5,686 bases of DNA from RGIG4079 sp045576735 (lineage in GTDB: Bacteria; Bacteroidota; Bacteroidia; Bacteroidales; Muribaculaceae). The stretch lies in the NCBI GenBank assembly GCA_045576735.1, contig JAZNGZ010000004.1, positions 1 to 5,686 of the forward strand. The letters are read 5' to 3'. The position numbers and the translations under genes were made by a program. The stretch's first letter is position 1. Every line of letters starts with the position of its first letter. The notes beneath the pieces are model-generated. The model saw only the letters and a list, made by a program, of their open reading frames with translations. It had not been told where the DNA came from and ran no database searches. Of this stretch, positions 1-5,686 are shown piece by piece.

Positions 1-1
1 T

Positions 2-1426
2 ATAAACTATTTTGAAAATCACGATTTCAATAATTTACTTCCAGTAGCCTACTATTATGGAGGTCGCGTATATTCCGACCTTGGAGATGCTCCACAAGCA
101 CTCGAATATTTCCAAAAGGCTTTAGATTGTGAGAATATCTCAGAATTTAATCATCTAAAAGGCAAAATTTCTAGTCAAATGGGACAACTATTCATAAACA
201 CTCATCTTTTTAATCATGCTCGTGAAAAATTCAAAGATGCTATTAATATATATATTTCAACTAATGATAGTTTGTCACTAATATATAACTATAATAATCT
301 TGGAACGACATATAAATGGCTCGATATGCCTGATAGTTCCATCTATTTTACGACAAAGGCTCTTAATGTTGCAACACAAATAGCCCCCAATAGTGAGATT
401 TGTTTACTTATGCAATGCCATGTAGCAGCATTTTATGCTCACAAAAAAGAATATAACAGAGCAAAAATAGAATTAGAAAAATGTATTGACAAACTATCTT
501 CACAAAACAATAAAGCTTATTCTTATAGTATCGCTTGTGACATTTATTGTAACCTAAATGAATTTGAAAAAGCCCAATTTTACGCAACAGAATTACTCAA
601 ATATAACAAAAATGATCGCTCTGCTCTTGGCTCATATATCTCTATCGCAAAGAAATATAATAACCAAATTTTATTATATACTCACCTAGATCAATTTCTT
701 GCGAGTGTTGATTCTTTAAATCTAGCCACAACAAAAGAAGCCATTATTCATCAAAATTCATTATACAACTACAACCTTAAAGTTAAAGAAAATATACAAC
801 TTCTTAAGCGACAACAATCTTTTAGCCTATTTATCTATGTCACTATTTTCTTTTGTATATCATTCTTTCTCATATCTATAATAATATATAGGCACAACAA
901 GTCACTAAAACAAAAACTCCGATTACAATTAACAATTATCAACCAAATAAGATTTAAATTGAATCAAGTAGAAGAGTCTCCTAATACCCCTTTTAATAAA
1001 GAGTCTCAATCAGTCCATCTATTAAAAGATGAACTAATTAAATCATTTAAGATAATTATATCAAAACAGAAAGAGCAACCGACCATTAATCCACAAATAT
1101 CATCTTCCGAAATTATACAAAAATTCAAAACATTATGCCTTAATTCAAAAAATCCAATAGACCAAGATTGGATTGCTTTAGACTCATTAGTAAATAAGTT
1201 TCATCCCAATTTCAGGTCATATTTACACATTCTTAAACACGACATAAGCACACACCTATATAACGTATGTATTTTAACCAAATGTGGGTTTTCACAAAAA
1301 GAAATTGCGATTTTAACAAATCATAGTCCTAATTCAATTTATAGTTGCAAAAAAAGATTATGCAAATCAATGTTCTCAATAGACGCACCAGCCTCTGACT
1401 TAGATGCTTTTTTATATTCATTATGA
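2..1426 (+). CDS. TPR-containing membrane sensor/regulator with C-terminal HTH (5' partial)
   Basis: The frame is open from base 2, so the true start is upstream and 474 residues are visible. The ATG at 179 is internal: the upstream codons encode a good TPR helix pair (YYYGGRVYSDLGDAPQALEY). TPR-like helices cover about residues 14-200, with recurring patterns such as NNLGTTYKWLDMPDSSIYF. One hydrophobic span lies near residues 274-296 (bases about 821-889), followed by a basic stretch and a probable coiled linker. The C-terminus (about 376-460) matches the layout of the Bacteroides/Prevotella TPR regulator family: a short helical domain, then an HTH near 430-457 (FSQKEIAILTNHSPNSIYSC, followed by KKRL) resembling LuxR/sigma region 4 helices. 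By family knowledge the TPRs would sit in the periplasm and the HTH in the cytoplasm. The ligand and target genes are unknown. It may regulate the secreted-protein genes downstream; this is inferred from position only. Confidence 0.88.
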   Translation: MNYFENHDFNNLLPVAYYYGGRVYSDLGDAPQALEYFQKALDCENISEFNHLKGKISSQMGQLFINTHLFNHAREKFKDAINIYISTNDSLSLIYNYNNLGTTYKWLDMPDSSIYFTTKALNVATQIAPNSEICLLMQCHVAAFYAHKKEYNRAKIELEKCIDKLSSQNNKAYSYSIACDIYCNLNEFEKAQFYATELLKYNKNDRSALGSYISIAKKYNNQILLYTHLDQFLASVDSLNLATTKEAIIHQNSLYNYNLKVKENIQLLKRQQSFSLFIYVTIFFCISFFLISIIIYRHNKSLKQKLRLQLTIINQIRFKLNQVEESPNTPFNKESQSVHLLKDELIKSFKIIISKQKEQPTINPQISSSEIIQKFKTLCLNSKNPIDQDWIALDSLVNKFHPNFRSYLHILKHDISTHLYNVCILTKCGFSQKEIAILTNHSPNSIYSCKKRLCKSMFSIDAPASDLDAFLYSL

Positions 1427-1452
1427 ATGAGTTGCATTCTACATTCTAAAAA

Positions 1453-1470
1453 TGCACAAAAAATGCACAA
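1453..1470. repeat. TGCACAA direct repeat, 11-bp period
   Basis: TGCACAA occurs at 1453-1459 and 1464-1470, each preceded by a run of A, so the copies are 11 bp apart, about one helical turn. A further TGCATT at 1433-1438 is the inverse of AATGCA at 1451-1456. The cluster lies just after the regulator gene and upstream of the small secreted gene, so it could be a binding site or a weak transcript-end structure. There is no direct evidence for either, and the A-rich context makes chance occurrence possible. Confidence 0.35.
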
Positions 1471-1494
1471 TTAAAAAATCACATTAAATACAAT

Positions 1495-1543
1495 TCTCAT
1501 GATAATTTTATCTCAAAATTCATTAAATAATTTAATCATGAGA
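1495..1543. repeat. 9-bp inverted repeat overlapping the start codon of the small secreted gene
   Basis: TCTCATGAT at 1495-1503 is the exact inverse complement of ATCATGAGA at 1535-1543, with 31 bases between. The right arm contains the ATG at 1538. In RNA the arms could pair and hide the start codon; in DNA the two arms could form a two-half-site operator. Each arm contains the self-palindrome TCATGA, so the repeat can also be read as direct. The long A/T-only spacing makes a stable hairpin uncertain. Confidence 0.4.
1503..1510 (+). promoter_or_regulatory. Possible Bacteroidota -7 element (weak)
   Basis: TAATTTTA fits seven of eight positions of the Bacteroidota -7 consensus TAnnTTTG and lies 27 bases before the ATG at 1538, a reasonable distance. 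No convincing -33 TTTG element is present about 20 bases upstream, and such matches are frequent by chance in AT-rich DNA. This is a candidate only. Confidence 0.18.
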
Positions 1544-1914
1544 CATTTAATTTTAATCATTACATTTTTTATTCTTTTGTAGGACTAAGTGCCAACAATC
1601 ATTTAACAGAAGTCCCTTTAGACAATTACACTAAAGAGCAACCAACAAATCCCGACCCAGACAACGATCGAGATATTAGTTTTTCAATAATAGCCTTTGT
1701 TGATTTCAATCAAATTGAATTAAATTCAAATTTATCAATTTCGAATGTTCACCTTTGGATAGAAGACTCCAATAACAACATTATTTATAATTCGTTTTCT
1801 TCTCAACAATCATTTTCGCATGTTTTTAACAATGTAAATTTTTCAGAGAATGAAGAGTATACTATATTTGTTTTAATTGGGAGCTCTTGCTACTCCGGTA
1901 GCTTCTCACTCTAA
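1538..1914 (+). pseudogene. Small secreted DUF3244-like protein, frame broken in the signal peptide
   Basis: From ATG 1538 the frame reads MRHLILIITFFILL and stops at TAG 1580. A second frame is open from 1531 to the TAA at 1912-1914 but has no ATG, GTG or TTG start. Joining them by a -1 shift at the T6 run (1565-1570) gives one 125-residue protein with a good signal peptide, MRHLILIITFFYSFVGLSA, cut probably before NN. The mature part has a short acidic, proline-containing linker (NPDPDNDRD), then a compact beta-strand domain ending in EEYTIFVLIGSSCYSGSFSL. The pattern of alternating strands, a D-(S/N)N-NIIYN turn, a late EYT strand and a final Y.G.F.L strand resembles Bacteroidales DUF3244 proteins, which are small secreted beta-sandwich proteins of unknown function. 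The distal frame has no stop in about 110 codons. The break is therefore recent, a sequencing or assembly error in a homopolymer, or bypassed by slippage. The family assignment is by eye. Confidence 0.6.
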
Positions 1915-1956
1915 TTGGTAACTGAATAATCCAATTATCCTTTGTTATCATAGGCC

Positions 1957-1995
1957 AGGCACTCGGCTCTTTAGAGCCGGGAGCCTTTAATTAAT
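1957..1995 (+). terminator. Probable rho-independent terminator
   Basis: CTCGGCTC at 1962-1969 pairs with GAGCCGGG at 1974-1981 (one T-G pair) across the loop TTTA. After one A-A mismatch, AGGC at 1957-1960 pairs with GCCT at 1983-1986. The stem is GC-rich in a very AT-rich setting and is followed by TTTAATTAATC. It probably ends the transcript of the small secreted gene. Its 3' edge is only 37 bases before the next ATG, so it could also act as a leader hairpin or attenuator for the S74–peptidase operon. Confidence 0.75.
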
Positions 1996-2023
1996 CATAT
2001 TATCATCATAAAAACAAATCTAT

Positions 2024-2968
2024 ATGAAAACTTTTACTATCAAAAAATTATTCTTTTGTATAATCTCACTATGCGCTCTTGCAAATGTAACTAATGCTCA
2101 AATTTCGTATGATGGATATATCTTAAATTTTGGTGGAGCAACAGAAAATGGCAGGTTCAATTGGATTGTTGACAAATTTGCCGGCTTATATTGGACTTTT
2201 GATAGTGGGAATAAATTTTTGCAATTTGATGTCGCGACATCAAGTCCTCGTATTGCCGGAACAGGGAATCAAGTTATTTTTTATAATTCTTTTACAAACA
2301 CTCATAACAGCATTCAAGTTGCCAATGTTTATAATAGTTCTGATGGACGAGCCAAAACAAATATCCAAACTCTAAATAGTGGTTTGAATACCGTATTAAA
2401 TTTACGTCCTGTTAGTTATAATTGGAAAACTGAAAACAACACTAAATCATTAAAAAGCGAAAATGCTCTAAATCAGTCAACAAATCTTGAGCTTGAAAAA
2501 ACTCAATATGGGTTCATTGCTCAAGAAGTAGAAAAAATTCTTCCTGATGCTGTTATTACCGATGAAAATGGATTTAAGCTAATTAATTATACTGCAATAA
2601 TTCCCCATTTAGTTCAATCAGTCCAAGAGTTACAAGGCGTTATTACTGAACAAAATGCTGTAATAGAAAACCTTTCTTCACAATTAGCACAGAGAGGGAG
2701 CAATATTACTCTTGACAAAATAATTAATTGCACCCCTAATCCCACATCAGGATTAATCACGTTTGAATATACCTTAAGCGAATCATCTTCTTCAGCAGTA
2801 ATTTTTGTAACGGACTTAATTGGGTCTTTAAAATATAGTTTCGATTGTTCATCTTTTGATTCTTCTATAACCGAAGATTTATCGTCACTTAAAGACGGCT
2901 TATACATTGCAACCCTTTCAGTTAATGGAGAGGTAAAGGACTCTAAACAATTTATTATAAAAAAATAA
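2024..2968 (+). CDS. Secreted peptidase S74 (tail-fibre chaperone) domain protein with T9SS type A sorting domain
   Basis: The 314-residue protein starts with a signal peptide (MKTFTIKKLFFCIISLCALA), cut probably after NVTNA at residue 25. Residues 26-100 are beta-rich and unassigned. Residues about 105-205 are a peptidase S74 intramolecular chaperone domain: the hallmark SDGRAKTNI begins at 106, giving a Ser106–Lys111 pair with the five-residue spacing of the self-cleavage dyad known from phage endosialidases. It is followed by LNLRPVSYNWK and QYGFIAQEVEKILPDAV (161-177). A coiled coil follows at about 195-222, suggesting a trimer. Residues about 228-314 form a T9SS type A sorting domain with PNPTSG at 238-243, DGLYIATL and a lysine-rich end. 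It is expected to be exported across the outer membrane and perhaps anchored there. The gene is 12 bases upstream of the C25 peptidase gene, so the two are probably co-transcribed. No good Shine-Dalgarno sequence is visible. The actual surface role is unknown. Confidence 0.88.
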   Translation: MKTFTIKKLFFCIISLCALANVTNAQISYDGYILNFGGATENGRFNWIVDKFAGLYWTFDSGNKFLQFDVATSSPRIAGTGNQVIFYNSFTNTHNSIQVANVYNSSDGRAKTNIQTLNSGLNTVLNLRPVSYNWKTENNTKSLKSENALNQSTNLELEKTQYGFIAQEVEKILPDAVITDENGFKLINYTAIIPHLVQSVQELQGVITEQNAVIENLSSQLAQRGSNITLDKIINCTPNPTSGLITFEYTLSESSSSAVIFVTDLIGSLKYSFDCSSFDSSITEDLSSLKDGLYIATLSVNGEVKDSKQFIIKK

Positions 2969-2980
2969 TACCCAATTATT

Positions 2981-5488
2981 ATGAATTCTTTAAACTGCAA
3001 GTATCTTTTCTCTTTTTTAGGGCTACTTTTGTTTTCATATAATATTGGCAGTAGCCAAATATCCGAATCATTTGCGTTTCCCGCTGATGATATGACATTG
3101 ACAACCGATACAATTGATGGTGTAGTATATTGTAATGTTGCATATCATGACTCATATAATCATGGAGAAGCGGCACATCCTTCTTTACCCATAAAATACT
3201 ATACCTTTTCCGTTCCTTATAATGCAACAAATATTACAATATACGCTAATGTTTTAGATTACAATCTAATATCATCTCCCGCAAAAGTCTATCCTATGCA
3301 AGCACCTCAACCATCCAATGGTTCTGCGTCTTTAGATTTCACACTGCCAGATAGTACAATATATAACACTAATGCATTTTATCCATCACAATTGGCTAAA
3401 ATTGTTGATGACGGTTATTTTAAAGGAGATAATCATGTGGTAACAATTGCAGTTTGTCCAATACAATACAATCCTATTTCAAACAATCTTAAAGTTAATA
3501 ATGAGATTGTGTTGAATATTTCATATTCATTAGTTAATGGCTCCAATTTACCTATGAGTGTACTATCTAGAAATAGTGAAACTCTTAGAAACGATGGTAT
3601 TAATAGTGCCGAATCTTTTGTCTATAATCCTACTAGTGTATCTGGATTTGCAGCTCCGTTTACACCTCCAATTACCCCATTGACAACTGAATGCTTGCCA
3701 ATGTATCAATATTGCATTATTACAAGTCAAGAACTTGCGCCCGCATTTGAAAGATTAGTCGCATTCAAAAAGAACAAAGGATATGACGCTGGTATCGTTT
3801 GCATGGAAGATATTATTGCTTGTGAAAATTATGCAAATGGAGATACTATTTCCGGTATAAATGATAATGCTGGAAAACTAAGAGCGTTTCTTTCCGATGC
3901 ATTTAAAAACGGGACGGAATTTGTTTTACTTGGAGGGAAAGAACCTCATGTCCCTATTAGATATGGACATGATGGCATTGGATATTCTTATAATAGTGCA
4001 TACCAAACCATTCCAACTGATTTATATTTCGCTGATCTTAACGGTAACTGGAATGAGGATAATGACATCTTTTATGGAGAAACGAAACAAGATAGGATTG
4101 ATTATAATTATGAATTAATCGTTGGGAGATTGCTCTGTAAAAACCAAGAAGAAGTTAATAATTATATTGATAAATTATTAATTTATGAATTAAATCCAGG
4201 GAATGGAAATTACGATTATTTAGAACGATGTTTTTATACCTTCGCTAGTCACATTATTGAGTCTAACAATACTTATTATTGTCCAATAGATAACAATAAG
4301 CATAATGCCATCGAATATATTCGACACATGTCTATGCCAATTTTTGAAAATCAAACAATAATCCATCAAAATGGGAATTATCCCACTGGTTCCAATATTA
4401 TTTCTATGCTAAATACTACTCCACAAGGTTATATTAGTTTTCATGGGCACGGATGTCCCAATAATTTAACTCTTACCGATTATGGAACATCTTATCAATG
4501 TAACATCAGTCATGCAATATGCGCATTAGACGACGAATGTTATTATGTTGAAGATGTTGAAGGAGATGGTTTAGATTGTTTATCCAATCGTTTATTTCCT
4601 AGTATATCATACTCTATGTCTTGCACTTTAATGCCTTTTGATATTTACACCGATAATGATACAACTTATAATGTTACATATAATTTTGGAGAATCATTTA
4701 CATTGGGAAAAAATTACGGCGGGGTAGCCTTTCTTGGAAATACAAGAATGGGGTGGACTCCACCTTCTATTGATTTAGAAGGGATATTTTTAAACCAAAT
4801 TCTTAATGGTAAATACTGCATAGGATTAGCCGAAGCTGAATCAAAAAAAATACACAAAGCATATAATTATGTTCGACTTTCGCATAATCTACTTGGGGAT
4901 CCGGAATTTGAAATATGGACAGATATCCCCGTAAAATATACCGATGCCGACATTAATATCAATCGCAATAACCAAGGTATTTCGGTATCCGGAAGCTGTC
5001 TTGAAGGGGCTAAAATTGTAGTTTTAAATACAAACGGAGATATATTGAACGGAGTTGGAAAAGCAGTAGGTAGCACCACGTTTTCCGCATCGCCTAATAG
5101 TCATGTGGTAATTTATCGACACAATATGATTCCATATCTTGCTCCTTTAATGATTCAAAATGAAACCATAAATGTTCCATGGCATTATTTTACAAGCTCT
5201 GTGAATATTGGATCTAATGCCGATTCTAATAGAGCATCGGGGGCAGTAATATTTGACTACAACGCAAATTGCAAAATTGACGCCTCCGAAGATGTCACAC
5301 TTGGACCTAATCTAACACTTAAATCAGGAGCAACATTAACAATCAGAACAAAAGGCAACATAAATATTAATGGGTGTACTCTTAAATCAGGTGCGACACT
5401 CAATCTCGAAGGTCAAACCATTAATATTGAAAATAATATCAATGCCGAGGCAAATTCTAATTTTAATTTCACACTAATTCAAGACTAA
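2981..5488 (+). CDS. Secreted gingipain-like family C25 cysteine peptidase
   Basis: This 835-residue protein has a signal peptide (residues 1 to about 25, LFSFLGLLLFSY core) and then a C25-type propeptide (about 26-225) with GEAAHPSLPIKYYTFSVPYN. The catalytic region, about 243-650, shows the family order: YCIITSQELAPAFERLVAFK, LRAFLSDAFKNGTEFVLLGG, IPTDLYFADLNGNW, YELIVGRLLCKNQEEVNNYI, then YISFHGHG with catalytic His490, SISYSMSC with nucleophile Cys548, and LLGDPEFEIW at 637-646. His490 and Cys548 align with the gingipain His–Cys dyad. They are 58 residues apart, longer than the 33 of RgpB, because of an acidic insert (about 515-535). An Ig-like domain follows (about 654-725). The end (about 770-835) carries two 21-residue repeats with TLKSGATL and finishes ANSNFNFTLIQD, resembling the '3-coathanger stack' C-termini of some Bacteroidota proteins rather than a type A sorting domain. 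It is likely an extracellular endopeptidase; its specificity cannot be read from the sequence. The start is the only ATG placing the signal peptide at the N-terminus. Confidence 0.9.
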   Translation: MNSLNCKYLFSFLGLLLFSYNIGSSQISESFAFPADDMTLTTDTIDGVVYCNVAYHDSYNHGEAAHPSLPIKYYTFSVPYNATNITIYANVLDYNLISSPAKVYPMQAPQPSNGSASLDFTLPDSTIYNTNAFYPSQLAKIVDDGYFKGDNHVVTIAVCPIQYNPISNNLKVNNEIVLNISYSLVNGSNLPMSVLSRNSETLRNDGINSAESFVYNPTSVSGFAAPFTPPITPLTTECLPMYQYCIITSQELAPAFERLVAFKKNKGYDAGIVCMEDIIACENYANGDTISGINDNAGKLRAFLSDAFKNGTEFVLLGGKEPHVPIRYGHDGIGYSYNSAYQTIPTDLYFADLNGNWNEDNDIFYGETKQDRIDYNYELIVGRLLCKNQEEVNNYIDKLLIYELNPGNGNYDYLERCFYTFASHIIESNNTYYCPIDNNKHNAIEYIRHMSMPIFENQTIIHQNGNYPTGSNIISMLNTTPQGYISFHGHGCPNNLTLTDYGTSYQCNISHAICALDDECYYVEDVEGDGLDCLSNRLFPSISYSMSCTLMPFDIYTDNDTTYNVTYNFGESFTLGKNYGGVAFLGNTRMGWTPPSIDLEGIFLNQILNGKYCIGLAEAESKKIHKAYNYVRLSHNLLGDPEFEIWTDIPVKYTDADININRNNQGISVSGSCLEGAKIVVLNTNGDILNGVGKAVGSTTFSASPNSHVVIYRHNMIPYLAPLMIQNETINVPWHYFTSSVNIGSNADSNRASGAVIFDYNANCKIDASEDVTLGPNLTLKSGATLTIRTKGNININGCTLKSGATLNLEGQTINIENNINAEANSNFNFTLIQD
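5315..5401 (+). repeat. TLKSGATL tandem repeat in the peptidase C-terminus
   Basis: Bases 5315-5338 and 5378-5401 each encode TLKSGATL, spaced 63 bases (21 residues), with 19 of 24 bases identical. The differences are synonymous, so selection has kept the peptide while the DNA drifted. A less regular half-repeat (VTLGPNLTL) precedes them. The alternating hydrophobic pattern suggests stacked beta strands. Confidence 0.75.
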
Positions 5489-5494
5489 TCATTT

Positions 5495-5686
5495 ATGCAA
5501 CTACGTCATTCTAATAGATTGCAATATTTCAATGAGTTGGCTAGTACGGCTCGTGAATATTTTATTGAATACCTTAATAATCACTATAATCTTTCGGCAA
5601 AAACACGAGTGCTTGAAATCGGTTGTGGGGAGGGGGGAAACCTTCTCCCTTTTGCCGAATTGGGATGCGAGGTAATGGGGATAGAC
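5495..5686 (+). CDS. Class I SAM-dependent methyltransferase (3' partial)
   Basis: The frame starts at ATG 5495, six bases after the peptidase stop, and stays open for 64 codons to the window end. After an N-terminal helical segment (RLQYFNELASTAREYFIEYL), residues about 40-64 give the SAM-binding motif I of Rossmann-fold methyltransferases, VLEIGCGEGGNLLPFAELGC, ending in the acidic residue of VMGID that contacts the SAM ribose. The substrate cannot be told from this part. The tight spacing suggests co-transcription with the S74 and C25 genes, although methyltransferases of this type are also common in glycan and lipid pathways. The coding sequence contains more G runs than its neighbours. 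Confidence 0.88.
   Translation, partial: MQLRHSNRLQYFNELASTAREYFIEYLNNHYNLSAKTRVLEIGCGEGGNLLPFAELGCEVMGID

Noticed and set aside
179..1426. Start of the TPR regulator at the ATG at 179
   Set aside because: The frame is open to base 2 and the upstream codons encode a further TPR unit, so this ATG is internal and the gene is cut by the window edge.
1562..1571. Canonical programmed -1 frameshift heptamer
   Set aside because: The base before the T6 run is A and the zero-frame codons are TTT TTT, so the X_XXY_YYZ pattern is not met; no clear downstream pseudoknot was recognised.
2130..2375. Plus-strand 81-codon frame inside the S74 gene
   Set aside because: It overlaps the S74 coding frame, and its hydrophobic look comes from the T-rich codons read out of frame.
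2024..2968. S74 domain as evidence of a prophage
   Set aside because: The protein has a signal peptide and a T9SS sorting domain and no phage genes are nearby; S74 domains are common in secreted Bacteroidota proteins.
2614..3230. Minus-strand open frames at 2614-3000 and 2979-3230
   Set aside because: They lie opposite the well-supported S74 and C25 genes and show no recognisable domain; they are shadows of the + strand coding.
3897..4118. Plus-strand 73-codon frame inside the C25 gene
   Set aside because: It falls within conserved C25 catalytic-region sequence in another frame, with no features of its own.
4867..5079. Minus-strand 70-codon frame opposite the C25 gene
   Set aside because: It is antisense to the GDPEFEIW and Ig-like region and has no motif or start context supporting a gene.

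Overview
The window is AT-rich DNA from a member of the Bacteroidota, most likely Bacteroidales. The evidence is a TPR–membrane–helix-turn-helix regulator of the Bacteroides/Prevotella type, a small secreted protein resembling DUF3244, a type A type IX secretion (T9SS) sorting domain, and a gingipain-like family C25 cysteine peptidase. Shine-Dalgarno sequences are absent or weak, as is usual in this phylum. All genes lie on the + strand, and no tRNA, rRNA, CRISPR array or insertion sequence was seen.

Layout: (1) 2-1426, the 3' part of a TPR sensor/regulator with one membrane span and a C-terminal HTH; its true start lies upstream of the window. (2) 1427-1537, a short intergenic region with a TGCACAA direct repeat and a 9-bp dyad whose right arm covers the next start codon. 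(3) 1538-1914, a small secreted DUF3244-like protein whose reading frame is broken by a one-base shift next to a T6 run in the signal peptide; the rest of the frame is intact. (4) 1957-1995, a strong hairpin with a T/A-rich tail, probably a terminator. (5) 2024-2968, a secreted protein with a peptidase S74 (intramolecular chaperone) domain, a coiled coil and a T9SS type A sorting domain. (6) 2981-5488, a secreted C25 peptidase with propeptide, catalytic His490 and Cys548, an Ig-like domain and a beta-repeat C-terminus. (7) 5495-5686, the start of a class I SAM-dependent methyltransferase that runs off the window.

Genes 5, 6 and 7 are separated by only 12 and 6 bases and probably form one transcript. 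Both complete products carry signal peptides and are expected outside the inner membrane. The S74 protein carries a T9SS export signal, whereas the peptidase lacks an obvious canonical one. The upstream membrane regulator could control these genes, but the sequence gives only proximity as support. The most noteworthy points are the clean frameshift in the small secreted gene, the S74 self-cleavage motif placed before a T9SS signal, and the atypical C-terminus and His-Cys spacing of the C25 peptidase.
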